This document shows positions 1 through 10,338 of a DNA stretch of 64,000 nucleotides, one piece after another. Position 1 is the stretch's first letter. Each line of letters opens with the position of its first letter. Below the pieces are notes generated by a model that searched no databases, was not told the origin of the DNA, and saw only the letters and a list, made by a program, of their open reading frames with translations. Location of the stretch: the NCBI RefSeq assembly GCF_002443255.2, contig NW_019211459.1:23156330-23220329 (forward strand), written 5' to 3'. A program made the position numbers and the translations under genes. The DNA comes from Varroa destructor. Its lineage: Eukaryota; Arthropoda; Arachnida; Mesostigmata; Varroidae.

Positions 1-529
1 AACACGGAAAGAAGCCGCTTAGCCATGATGCTAGGTGAGGTGTGATGCTGATACCGATACTGTCGTTGAAATCCTATGTCTCGCTACTCGCGTGCCACCC
101 ACGCAGGCGTGGACTAAGCGCTACTAGAGGGAAAACTGGTTGTACATCCTTGTGGTGTCGTCGGCTGGGATGTGCTCTTGCGCCCCTAGATGCCTCACTA
201 TGGTTGGGGTGCCACAGTGCGTTGCACCGTCGTCAAATCGAGCCAAATGTGCGAGGTGCCGTGTCATATACCTTTGCGACCGCGCATCAACGGTGTGTAC
301 TTGAGGCGAGACTTTCTAGGCCCGGTCCATATTGATCATGTAGCACGAAGCTATGTCGACTCAACAAAGTGCGTTGATATTTACCAAGAACGTGATTGGC
401 AAGTAACGTTCTTGGAGCTCCGGAGTTACTAAGCGTTAAAGCTGGTTGGTCCGTTAGATGTCAGTCAGATTTGGCGAATTCATGTAATCACTGGGCAAAC
501 GGCTTGAGCGGTGGGTTAATTCGCCTTAC
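1..529. other. left edge, no supported gene
   Basis: Short open frames occur on both strands, but none has a recognisable domain or good splice flanks. The stretch could be intron or untranslated sequence of the minus-strand gene suggested by the exon candidates to the right. Confidence 0.3.
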
Positions 530-573
530 CGGTGAACGAAAGGACTGTCACTTTATGGCTTTCGGCAAATGTA
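530..573 (-). CDS. candidate internal exon (44 nt), gene unknown
   Basis: On the minus strand a long pyrimidine tract ends in an AG just before this segment, and a GTAAGG donor follows it after CACCG. Only one of the three frames is open across it; it starts with one base completing a split codon and ends with one base. The frame encodes a short mixed peptide (TFAESHKVTVLSFT) with no family I recognise. It lies on the same strand as the candidate exons at 2178, 2503 and 3404, so all may belong to one gene. The exon call rests on splice signals and a short open frame only. Confidence 0.35.
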
Positions 574-2177
574 CTAAGTTAGAAAAGAAGGTAAGCAGGC
601 TCCACAATGGAGCTTACAGGACGCCTCACCAGTAGCTGCCTACCAGCGGTATAAACTCGCTCCCACTGTTCACTGATCGTCAACGAATCTACCGACACTC
701 TCTAAGGGATATGCCTTCCGCCTAACTCGACTTTGTCAGATACAGAACAGATCGACGCATCAGGGGGCGCGTAGCAGGAGCACCGGAGCCAAGGTTCAGC
801 GCAAGCAAGCAAAGCGACCGGGCAACGATGCACGAAGCCAGGGAACCACGCTACAGGCTGCTAGTCCGGGCGCCTGCGGCATACCGCCTCCGAATAACAT
901 CACTCCTTGGCAATCAGGAGGGGAGCCGGATAAGGGGTAAACGACATTGAAGGGCTGAACAGTCGTGGCCGAGGGGTCACGGCATAGGAAAGAGACAGAC
1001 ACGGACAAGTTCCCCATAACCCCCTGCTCGTTTACATACCCCTTCGTTCGGCTTCTCTTTTGCCTTCGTGCCCATTACCGTGCTGCCATGTGCTGCGTTC
1101 CGACGATCCAGGTAATGCCCTGGCTTAATTTTAAATATTATAATAATTACCTGAATGAAGCGAACTAAGCGTTGGGGCAGGGCAGGAGTACATAGGGATT
1201 CGGGCAAAAGAATAAGCAATCCGACACTATCGCTGCACACCCCCCACGAAAGTAAAGCCGAGGAAGCGAAGACTAAAAGTAGCGAAACTAGTGTTCCCCT
1301 GGCAGGCTGGTCGGATTGAGTGGACGAGACCAACGTCGTTAGTGAATGCCCAAACAAACGAAGCAACCCAAGCGAAGAGAGAGAGAAAGGTGGGGATACT
1401 CAAGAAGGTGTCAGAGAAAAAGATCGAGGGTAGTCGTTTTGGAGAAGCAAGGTAAGCGAATGGCTGAGACCCGAACCAGTCAGCCAGCCAGCAAACCAGA
1501 AAGCGGTTCGGACTATGCGAAAGGTGCGCTTGCAGGTGCCACCGCCGCTGTAGCAGAACCTGAAATGCCTTCGAGGTTTGGCTGGTAACCGTCGTTTGCC
1601 CCAACGTTCCTCAGCAGACCCCCTTACCTTTTAGTTTCGCTGCCGCCGCTGGCTGGCTTCTACTTCAACTACCACGGCCCTCAGAAATGCTGGTCCTCGG
1701 CGTATCCCCGTTTCGAATCATGTTCAATTTACCGTGCGATGAGCTTGTCACTAGTCTCAACGGTGCACTAGTTTTCGCTTTGAGGATAGCCTAAAGGCCC
1801 CTACCGCTGGTACCACAAACGGTTCCTTCTTCTCTGACGTACTACCTGACTTGCCAGACGACCGAAGATAGGTGAAGATTTCTTATTTCTCTCACTCCGT
1901 GCTCCACTCGCATGCCCTGCGTTCTTATAGCTTCATACGAAGAGCGCTTAAACAATCAGTGACGGCAACAACGGAAATTACCCGCCACTCAACGGACTCA
2001 TTTTTCCCCACTTGGGTCGTTTTCAGCTATTCTTTCCGGCCGGTTTCCGGCATCTTCCGTTACCTTTTTTACAAACGTATACTTTTCCTCTCTCTGCCTT
2101 CTGAACAGGACAAGGATACGGTAAGGGGACAGGGGCCTATACAATATTACAGTAACGTAACAAGTACATACACGTAC
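574..2177. other. no supported gene; probable intron or UTR
   Basis: Moderately GC-rich sequence with several overlapping open frames of 60-134 codons, none coding-like by domain, start context or splice flanks. Good donor-like sites (AAG|GTAAGC at about 590 and 1451, plus strand) have no convincing partner acceptor. Confidence 0.3.
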
Positions 2178-2241
2178 CTGCTTGCGATTCCCTATCGTTC
2201 CTTCCTCGATCTCGATGTCCTCTGCTGCGGCAAATGGTTCC
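2178..2241 (-). CDS. candidate internal exon (64 nt), gene unknown
   Basis: A pyrimidine-rich minus-strand tract ends in CACTTAG immediately upstream, and a CAG|GTACGT donor follows. Two frames are open. One encodes an acidic peptide (EPFAAAEDIEIEEG then TIGNRKQ) with strong RNY codon bias, starting with the last base of a split codon and ending on a codon boundary. The alternative, starting on a codon boundary, is rich in Arg, Asp and Gly. The exon candidate at 2503 ends on a codon boundary, which favours the alternative frame if the two are directly joined; codon bias favours the first. No family is recognised. Confidence 0.4.
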
Positions 2242-2502
2242 CTAAGTGTCAAATGAAATGGGTGGAAAAAGTATGAAGGGCTGTTGGGAGCATGCGAAAA
2301 CGAAGAATAAGCTGATCTCTGTGGATATTCTAGTTAAAAAATAAATACGCATTCGAAAGTAGTTGGAATAAAAAATATGTACACACGATGTAAGTATAAG
2401 AAGGCAAAAACCACCCATATGATCTTTTGCAAAAGAGTCATTTTTCTTTTTCTAACCTAGAAGCAAATTTTAGCCAGCAGAATCCGTTGTCAATATACGT
2501 AC

Positions 2503-2559
2503 CTCTACTGCACCAAAGTCTATCGACGCTTCTACCAAGAAGCATAGACTACCGTTAAG
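2503..2559 (-). CDS. candidate internal exon (57 nt), gene unknown
   Basis: The minus strand shows a strong pyrimidine tract, then two closely spaced acceptors (CTCAG and GTCAG, 5 nt apart), then a frame open to a GAG|GTACGT donor. With the second acceptor the exon is exactly 19 codons (starts LNGSLCFLVEASIDF), in phase with the micro-exon at 3404. The paired acceptors suggest a possible small alternative-splicing choice. The peptide matches no domain I can name. Confidence 0.4.
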
Positions 2560-2832
2560 CTGACCTGAGAATAAATGCAGGGAAAGCTGCCACACGCAGG
2601 CCGGGTGCTCGCTCCCTTTCGAAGCGGCCAGCGCGAGACACCAACCTAAATTTGAGCAGAGTTACTGCGTGTGTCTGTAGCACAGGGAGCTGCCGAGGGG
2701 CCACAAGGTACATTGTGTAAAAAATACTAGGAGACGAACCACTTCCAGTGCTTGCGCACGGCGCCCCTCGATTGCAACCGCTGGCTAGCAGATGCTGTAG
2801 CAAGCTTCGCTTTGCTCTTGCACTTTCGAAGT

Positions 2833-2850
2833 CTACCTACCTACCTACCT
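2833..2850. repeat. short (CTAC)n microsatellite
   Basis: Four tandem CTAC units followed by CT. It lies between candidate minus-strand exons and is probably intronic. Confidence 0.8.
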
Positions 2851-3403
2851 TTACTGACTTTGTACGGTATTTGTATGTCTGTGTAGGAAGCAGCAGTAGC
2901 GTCCACTGCCACAGCCTAGAAGAAGAGGTAACAGCTGGGACCCAATCGACCCTTGACTGGAGGTAGCCGTACCGACGTCAACGGCTGCTGTACTTTTCTT
3001 CCTGGAGTACAAATGCCGAAGCCAGTGAAAGCACAAGAGCTTTTAGGTTAGCGCTAACCGCCGCCCCTGCCAGAGTTCGAGTGTCAGAAGCGAAGGTGCT
3101 ATAAGACTCATGGGCGAAGCGAACGACTGAATGACTGACTTCGTATGTAGATGGAGTGTATGGTGTACTGCGCAGCCTGCTACGGGTCCGCCTGTCTGTC
3201 CTGCTGCCTGTAAGGCTTGCCTGCTTCTTTACCAACCCCCTATCTATAGACTCTCTATACTCTGTGTGGAAAAAAGGATAAAAAGAGAGGGAAAAGGGAA
3301 TAAGAGAGTGCGTGTCGGAGAGGGCAGATCTCAGCACGAGCTACGAGTCCAGGGACAAGCTGTGAGGGGCAAATCGACGGTAGGTAGAAGGTAGGCGGCT
3401 TAC

Positions 3404-3433
3404 CTTGCCCGAACCAACGACGTCATCATCAGA
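3404..3433 (-). CDS. candidate 30-nt micro-exon (SDDDVVGSGK)
   Basis: On the minus strand a run of about 20 pyrimidines ends in TATACAG. Exactly ten codons follow (SDDDVVGSGK), then CAAG|GTAAGC, a near-consensus donor. The segment is a multiple of three, starts and ends on codon boundaries and has strong RNY codon bias. One alternative frame has a stop; the other is open but reads poorly. In-frame cassette micro-exons of this size are known in animal genes, often in neural transcripts. Both splice sites are close to ideal, so I rate it above the neighbouring candidates. The parent gene is not recognised. Confidence 0.5.
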
Positions 3434-4950
3434 CTGTATAAAAGGGAAGAAGAGAGTAGCACTGTTGAAAGGAGCTTGAAGGAGCGTCGGGGGTAGCTTG
3501 TGTGTGTATGCTTCTATGTGGTGTGCTTTGGGGCTCGGCTAGGATGAGCGACTGACGAGCAGACACCAGGGGTTGGTTGTGCGGGGATACACCTCCTTAA
3601 GTACGGTTGAATCTATGGGCGTCACTCAGCCGGCCGGTTGGTCGCCGGCTGCAGTTGCACCAGCACTAGCAAGATATGAGGAGGTATGAACCCCCAGGTG
3701 ATTGATGATGGCCTCATCGAAGTGGCTCTTTCCTTTACTCCCACTGCCGCCTTCATATGCCCCTGAGTCTCGTCGTCGTTCGTACGTCCGTTTGCCCACC
3801 CCTCTACGCTTTACCCCCGCAGTCAACCCAACCAGCACCTTTATGCTGCTGCTCTCGTTTGCTGACTACCTCCCGATAGCCTTCTCTAGCGAGAAAAAAG
3901 GAACAAGAGATTAGAACGCTAGGAAACAACTAAGATGGTGATGGTGATTGTAATGATGAAGTCAAGAAGTGTATAGTGGCATAAGAGAGTGTTGCCAGCC
4001 ACTCTCAGTAAATAGATAGATGATATGCCTTACCAACAATAAATAAAGCTATGCTATACAGGCCATGCAAATTAGGTACATACACGAATAAGTGCCATAT
4101 ACGTCGCCAGAAGTTATAATAGTTTACACTTAGTCCTCTTTCATTCATAAGTTATTTTGACTTACTCTCAGCTCTATTGGGCACAATCCTAACGTTCCGT
4201 ACGCACGAACCCGGATTTGCTCTCAGATCACTATTATCAGGTACGTTACTGGCGTCCGCGTCGTCAAAAGTAAACAGAGTAAAAAGATCGGCCCTCAAAG
4301 ATGTAACTCATAGTAAAGTAATGAATGTATATTTAGCTTAGAATATAATAAGTTTCTCCGATTTTCGAATTACATAGACCCACTTGAATCGCTGGACGTC
4401 ATGAAATGCATCCATACTATATATATATATATATAATGCTTTTGGTTAACCATGCCCAACAGAAAATGATAAGTCTAAAACATTTAAAACGCCTTATCTT
4501 TTAATATTCTTTTAGTATTTAATATTCTGTTATAGCCTGTATATAGACCGGACTAAATTGCGCCTCCTTTAATTTTAAAGTTGGTCTTTTAATGCTGTCC
4601 CCTATTATCGTAAAGCACCTGACAATCATTTTCGACATTGTCCCTTAGTTGCATAAAGATTATAGCCAAAATTTTCTTAATTTTCCATTCTAGGAAGGTC
4701 CTAAGTTTCAATTGTGAATCCATACAAAATCATCAAGCAGCACTATAATCAGTGTTATTGTTTAAATATTCCCTCGAAGTAGGAAAGATACTGCTCGTAA
4801 TATCGTTATTCCCGTATTTTTTTACGAGGCGATAAAAAGGCCACGCCAAGATTACGTTGTATGAGGAGCCGCTTGTACGAACATTGTAAAAAATCTCTAC
4901 AACATCTAGGGGTGAAGTCGACCCTTCTCCTTAACCTCCATATTTCTTGT
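3434..4950. other. no supported gene; AT-rich spacer
   Basis: Only short non-coding-like frames are seen. A short (TA)n tract lies at about 4418-4436. AT content rises after about 3900. It could be intron of the minus-strand gene to the left. Confidence 0.4.
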
Positions 4951-5062
4951 TTTTCGGCCGGTATCGGTAGGTATTCCATCAGATAGCACTTTCAGCACGA
5001 AAGGCAGTATGTCTATGCCCGGGTTTGAACCTAGACCAGAATGTGTTTCTAAGTTTAACAGG
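4951..5062 (+). repeat. dispersed repeat copy A (possible tRNA-derived SINE)
   Basis: This segment shares ordered blocks with the copies at 21391 and 46570: a start like TTTTCGGCCGGTATC, a middle ending in ATTCCATC, then GTCTATGCCCGGGTTTGAAC, CTAGACCAGAATGTG and CTAAG. The shared order over about 110 nt, with substitutions throughout, indicates an old interspersed element. Read on the minus strand, the conserved core resembles a tRNA B box (GGTTCAAACCC here). Confidence 0.55.
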
Positions 5063-5142
5063 CAAATACGTCACCTACTAAGTTATCACGGAGAGTACTC
5101 TCTCACCTGCTTTACATTGCGACTTCTAGCCTCTTCGCCTAT

Positions 5143-5337
5143 TCACACTTGTTTAGCCTGTCCTACCATCGCCACTAACAGAACTGCCATCCCACAAGTA
5201 GCTGTCCAGACGGAAGTTAGCCGGCAGCGGAAATGGCTCTTCTCATTGGGGTTAATCTGATCTGCTGATGTCGCGACATCTAGCGAGTCTTTTTCGACTT
5301 CCTCACGTTCTCCTGACTTCAATGTCATCTCGTGCAT
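5143..5337 (-). CDS. candidate exon or small ORF with one membrane segment
   Basis: Minus-strand frame of 64 codons from an ATG to a TGA, with strong RNY codon bias. The N-terminal half is charged (KSGEREEVEKDS), then comes a basic stretch (KSHFRCRL) and one hydrophobic segment (about residues 41-59), which would fit a single-pass membrane protein. The frame is open about 12 codons further upstream, to a TATAG that could be an acceptor. It could be a genuine small exon, part of a decayed gene, or chance. The segment lies inside the 4.95-7.2 kb coding-like island. Confidence 0.3.
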   Translation of the reverse strand: MHEMTLKSGEREEVEKDSLDVATSADQINPNEKSHFRCRLTSVWTATCGMAVLLVAMVGQAKQV

Positions 5338-5429
5338 TGACTTGTTCTCGACCACAATTTTGGCACTCTTCTATACACTTATAGCAACTATTTCATTAGG
5401 CCTACTTTCTAGTTTCGTCAAAGACAACA

Positions 5430-5591
5430 ATGCGAAGATTTTGTGACAAGCATCAAAGGCTGTTTGTCACTGCATATGAAAAAAATCACTGTTATAGGGC
5501 CTGGACTGGATGTGGCCTTTCCCGGTATGTCTTTGCTAAGGACTACTACAGTTGCTGCAGGTATTGCTGCATTTTTCGGTCGGTATCATGA
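5430..5591 (+). CDS. Kunitz-type inhibitor-like domain, incomplete
   Basis: The frame from ATG 5430 to TGA 5591 gives 53 residues with cysteines at 5, 21, 28, 42 and 46. The spacing C-x15-C-x6-C-x13-C-x3-C is close to positions 2-6 of a Kunitz domain (C-x15-C-x7-C-x12-C-x3-C), and the conserved Phe lies 7 residues after the third of these cysteines, as in Kunitz proteins. Kunitz proteins are secreted inhibitors of serine proteases, expanded in ticks and mites. The first Kunitz cysteine is absent (a Ser occupies its place upstream) and there is no signal peptide, so this is either an internal exon or a decayed copy. A GTAAAT donor-like site lies at 5671 in another frame. Family assignment rests on spacing only. 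Confidence 0.4.
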   Translation: MRRFCDKHQRLFVTAYEKNHCYRAWTGCGLSRYVFAKDYYSCCRYCCIFRSVS

Positions 5592-5683
5592 CTATTTCCA
5601 ACATTTGCGCACTTTCGCCGCCAAAAACGGGCTTGATTTTAACATCACCACTAGTGACAATGTAACTAGGTAAATGGTTCTAG

Positions 5684-5728
5684 TTTTACGTCCGGTATTG
5701 CAGTTTACTATTGCTTCAGACGGCTAGC
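5684..5728 (+). repeat. dispersed repeat copy D (5' part only)
   Basis: TTTTACGTCCGGTATTG followed by TTGCTTCAGA matches the first 45 nt of copy C at 21391 almost base for base (TTTTACGTCCGGTACTT ... CTGCTTCAGA). The tRNA-like core is missing, so this is a truncated copy or a chance fragment. Confidence 0.4.
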
Positions 5729-5851
5729 TCCTCACAGCGCAAAACACAAAGTCTTTCTACGCTCGCTTTTCTTCAAGTTCTATTCTTGAAGCGTTATCAC
5801 TACACTATCGTGAGTACAACGTCAACAGGACTAAGCGCCACTTATATTTCG

Positions 5852-6039
5852 ACCGCGTGTTGCCTTATTGCAACGAGAACGAAGTGAATCTTCAAGCTGC
5901 GTCACTACAACCATATGTCATTGATTTTTCCAGTAATACAAAGTGTGGGCGTACCACAGCTGTGAGATCGGCCACTGACGATGACATGACGTCGCACTGC
6001 CGCTCCTATTCGCTACGCCTTCCCTCTGTCAGTAACTAG
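5852..6039 (+). pseudogene. possible second Kunitz-like fragment
   Basis: An open plus-strand frame contains a stretch like the middle of a Kunitz domain (PYVIDFSSNTKC, compare the family's aromatic-rich strand before the third cysteine). It is followed after 19 residues by another cysteine, but the cysteine between them is missing. About 240 nt upstream, at 5598-5624 in a different frame, is a stretch resembling the start of such a domain (NICALSPPKTG). The parts are out of frame with each other, so I call this a likely relic or misread exons. Confidence is low. Confidence 0.2.
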
Positions 6040-6280
6040 TGATGACAATTCAGGGCACATAGTAGACGAGTGTACCGGTTACGACGTCATCGTTGATGAA
6101 GTGTTTGTATCCCTAGACTCCTCTCTACAAACAGGAAAGGGCCATCTCCAGATGGCCAAATCAAAAGCTCTGCCCCGGACTCCTTTTGCTGCGACGATTA
6201 AGCCACGCACCCCCTTTTCACGCCGAAAGCGCCTTCCCATGACCTGTTTCGACAGCGCCTCATTAGTCGCGGTATACTGA
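6033..6280 (+). CDS. candidate terminal exon, 82 codons, gene unknown
   Basis: A strong pyrimidine tract (CGCCTTCCCTCTGTCAG) precedes this segment. The frame, open from 5990, reads to a TGA at 6278-6280 with pronounced RNY bias. The peptide begins TSDDNSGHIVDECTGYDVIV and ends in a Lys/Arg/Pro-rich part with an RRKR run, which could be a furin-type or nuclear-localisation-like site. It contains two cysteines and no recognised domain. It lacks an ATG near its start, so it must be a 3' exon or a relic. It lies downstream of the Kunitz-like exon on the same strand, but a join has not been shown. Confidence 0.4.
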
Positions 6281-7199
6281 CTCATACGAATAACCGGTCT
6301 GTCCGCTGGTAACTGTTAACTACTTCGTCGAGCCCAACGATCTAGTGCAGTGACAAGATCTGTGCGTGGGTGGATGTCCGGCACGCGGGCTTGATTTACC
6401 CTTCTCAGGACCCTGTCGGATCGTTACTTTAGTTCAAGTTTTGCTTCCGTGATTCGAACCGCTGGCATTATACTGTAGTAGACGTAGGGGTATTGACCAA
6501 GTGAGACAAGCATAATGGTTGTTCCGTAAACGCAGTAGCCGAGGCAGGCCTGTAATAGAAGTTTCAACACCAGCAGTCAATGTAATCGCGTTGTTGCTGT
6601 AGAGAACGTCGGCAATCGTAGTAAAAGTCAACATTTCTCTCAGCCTATCCACGACAGTATGATCAAAGCCCAATGAGTACGGCTGATTGGCCGGAATAGA
6701 TTCATTGCACAGGAACGTTCGGTGCCTGTTAGGCGTTGGAGGTAGGAAAATGGGACACTGGGTTAAATGAGTAGCGGTTAACGCTGAACAAGCGGCGAAT
6801 GATAGGCGTCTAGCGGAAATCCAAAGACCGAACGGGTGACGACATCGGAGAGTGGGGGAACTCTAACCGGCCAGGAATGGATATTTTCGCGTACGAGATG
6901 TCCTGTAGCCAATACGGTGTCGCAGAAGCATCTACCGCCGTGCGGTGTGGTGATATTTCGGTAATCACCATAAGGCCGTAACCTCTTAGGCTTTCTAAAC
7001 GCGCCTATGTGTACGTTGTATTCAACAGCTATTGAGAGTGGCCGTAGAAGCAATCCTTCTCAGCGATGCTGTACCGCTGCCGTGTTCCTAACCGGGCTTG
7101 TGCCAGAAGCAAAGAAAGAGATAACAACTTCGTTCCCATGGGCCGTATTATCTAAAGGTTTCCTTGCTCGCTTAAATCTTTATCCAATGAACGCATGAA
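6281..7199 (-). other. coding-like island, minus-strand ORFs without known domain
   Basis: Two minus-strand open frames (6434-6673 and 6778-7053) have notable RNY codon bias over 60-80 codons, yet match no family I know and lack splice support. The GC content is higher than in the flanking DNA. This could be the other half of a decayed gene or element that includes the Kunitz-like exon. Confidence 0.25.
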
Positions 7200-10100
7200 T
7201 ATCATTGCACTTATGTGAAATGCGTTCGAAACGCGATATTAGTAAAAGTAACGAGCAACAACTATATATATACAATGTCCCCTGAAAGGTCGGAGTTTTG
7301 TGAACAGCGCGTATAGTGGTGTTGAGCTTATACTCTTGTAACGTAAACGGTTTTTAGGTACGTCTTACATAACTGACCCTAGCTAGCATTGAATACCGTT
7401 TTTTTGACGAATTGGTCAAATTTAAGGAAACGGGAATTCACATGATGCTTACAATAAGAAGCAGTAATTTTTTTCTGCCGTTTAGCTGTCTATCAAAGCA
7501 ACTGTTTGACGCTGAAAATGAATACAGTTGATGACATAGACCTAAACGAAGGAAGTCCCTAAGTGTATCCCTAAGTGACTATTGCTTCATGGGTGTGATA
7601 CAGTAAGGGGAGCCCTTTGGACGTACGCATGCCTTTACCATGATATACTACTTATATAGTTTTTTAAGTTTGAAATTAAAAATGTGTTCTTCGAACGCAT
7701 CCTTTAGCATGCATTCTTCCCCCAACAACATAACCCCCAGAGTTGGACGTTGTGGCTACTGGGGTGACGTTAACGTTAAAGTGCTGTCAAATGTGCACAA
7801 GAGCTCAATCGTCCATGGCAGTCGACCCCTGTCTATTGTGCTTCTTTTTTCTGATGTTAGTCGTTCATTTAAAACTTAGTTTGTCTTTCTCTTCTGCATA
7901 TTGACTCAGTAATGGGGTGCTTCTTAGTCTGTTTCACTTTGTTTGCTTACTAGGCTCAACCTCTACGGACATACCCATTTATAATCCTGCTTGACCAACC
8001 ATGAGAACACGACGATATAATTCGGATAGTCCTAAAGCAACAGTGGCAGACGAAAAGGGGGTAAATTGCCCAAGCGTCCTTCGTACGCTGGTGCTGCCCA
8101 GTGGCCACCATCAGTGGTCGGTTTTTGTCTGAGCCACTGAGTTTTCTAAATCGAATAGCAGTAGCATTTTGTTTCACACACTATACACCCAAGTAATTAA
8201 ACGAGAAAAGGCCAAACTAGAACTTCTAAGAAGTCTTTCTACTTTATCCTAAGGGTCTGAGATTCTTGCGTTCGTCTTGTGGATGCCCGAGCAAGTGTTT
8301 CTCAGAGAACACTCTAGATTCTCGCATAGAATCTTTTTGTGATTCCAATGTCTAGGAACTTGGTACAGTTTGAGCAAGTTGGTCCCATTTCATAGAAGAT
8401 TGGTGTCACAACTGTTAGTGGAACTTCTAAAGTTTGAAATCGGCTTGAACTCCACTGGTGAGCATTTATTTGTCCACGCCCGTGTTCATGGAACTAATAT
8501 GACACGTTTTCTACGTTTACGGTTTGAAAGCGCACATCTAATTGTGATCAGCTCGTCAATGGACCAACGGCAGAGTCGTATTCTACCAAAAGCATTTCGA
8601 TAGTGTGGGTTACAACAACGACTTCATAAATAGGATGAAGTATCGTCTATAACAGAAGTGTCATGCGCAGGACATCGGGAGTTTGATTTCTTCAAATCTT
8701 CGAAACACGTTCGATGTTCTGATGCCGGTGCCGCGATAGCTTTAAAAAAAAAAGTCATGAAGTTTCGTTTTGAAATATTTTTTGCGTCTGATAAAAGGTT
8801 TTGTTTTAGACAACTGACGTTGATTATCAGTATTAAGACTTCTATTATCACAAATTAGCGAACATAGTGTACTCGGTATTCTCATATTAATCAAGTGTAC
8901 CAGTACATTTAGTTCCTGCATACAGAGTATATATATATATAACACGTGAATGAGATAAATCCAAGTACCTTTGAATCGGGGCCTTGTTGACACGTGATAT
9001 TAACCCTTAATCGTTAGCAGCGTCTAACGTTATCATATGGAATAGTCATACCTGAGGCGTGTAACACGCACTAGAACTCATACAATGAAAATGTGTTAAA
9101 AAACAAGTGTAAACATAGACTTCATTTGAACGAAACAGTCACAGTAGCTTGCTATATTGATGGTCTTGATGGGTATGCTTCTGTACACTGTACATATTAA
9201 TGTATAAGTCGACATCGACGAAGCCTCGAGAAGCAGTCCCGCTAGCTCAAGTTCTCGGACAGCCTGTCAAAATATTTCGTAGGATACGCAGTACAGAGAG
9301 GTACAGACGCAGATGGCAACTCAAACGTCTTTGTTAATAGGTATATTTCCGCCGACGTTTCATATGAAAAATCATTAAGTCATGCGAGTCATAAAGGTGC
9401 GAAGTTATACCGTCTTCCAATACAGCTCGCTTATTTCTACCGAAAGCAAGTTGACAGGAGCTTTTCACGATGGCAACCTCAAAGACCTTACCTGTCAGTT
9501 ACGGATAATTAAAAAAAAAAAGTAATTCTTTTGCGAAATTGCGTGCACATCTTGCACACCAGGAAAAAGGTGCTTGTATATTAAGGACTCAGTACCGTTT
9601 TTAGGTTTTGGCTAAATTTTGATTATAAAAATTATCATCATATTGATTGCGTAATTATGTTTTGATAGACGTGTGACTATTCAAAAACTTATTTAAACGC
9701 CATAACTTTTACAGCCATTATCATCGTGTCATAACCAAGGTTGTCCGAGAATTCGTGAACCCTGAAAGAAATGCCTAGTTTAAACTCGTCGCTTCGTTTT
9801 ACTGCATATCCTAGCTAACAATGTTAGAACTACGCCTGTATGAACAAACCCGAACGATTCCTCTTCATTAAAATTCGTTAATGATAATTTTACTTAGTCC
9901 AATTCGCATTGCAAAGCTTTGACTCCGGAGAGGACTGCGGCTATTCCGTAGCTCCGTGTCCCCGAGACGTAAAAACCGAATTACGTTAGCCACAACTAAT
10001 ACCACCGCCACCGTCCTGCCAGACCATGATCTAGGGTTTTGCCGTCTCCACCCCATGAACACGCCGCGGAGTCGTGGTTAACACCCCTCATCTTGTGAGA

Positions 10101-10230
10101 CTCCCTACCTTCCACATGACTCTCTACAACCGCTCACCCCTACCGCTGCTCTGTACGAATAATTCGGTATTGCTCGAATTGCAAATCGCTCGCTTTTCCT
10201 TTTACTCCCCCGTATTTTCTTTTTCCACAG
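7200..10230. other. mostly AT-rich spacer
   Basis: No frame here looks coding up to about 9.88 kb. Short TA runs occur near 7265 and 8929-8942. A GC-richer patch at 9880-10070 has open, RNY-biased frames on both strands, so the strand cannot be chosen; it might hold an exon upstream of the candidate at 10231. Confidence 0.4.
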
Positions 10231-10338
10231 GGGCGTACCGGCGGCATACCCGCGTTTACCTCTCAAAACATGGGCCTCAAACCGAACTGGTTCCTCCCTT
10301 CAACTGGCAGGCCGTTTCCACTGATCATACCAGCGTAA
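10231..10338 (+). CDS. candidate terminal exon, 35 codons, gene unknown
   Basis: A long pyrimidine tract ending TTTTCTTTTTCCACAG is an almost ideal acceptor. The frame starting on a codon boundary then reads 35 codons to a TAA with strong RNY bias (GRTGGIPAFTSQNMGLKPNW, then FLPSTGRPFPLIIPA). The minus-strand frame with the same codon boundaries has a stop. A second plus-strand frame is also open and extends to 10403, so the frame choice rests on codon bias. No family recognised; upstream exons not located. Confidence 0.4.
   Translation, partial: GRTGGIPAFTSQNMGLKPNWFLPSTGRPFPLIIPA

Noticed and set aside
4164..4240. Minus-strand donor GAGA|GTAAGTC with an open frame
   Set aside because: No pyrimidine tract precedes any acceptor, and the nearby AT-rich DNA shows no coding pattern.
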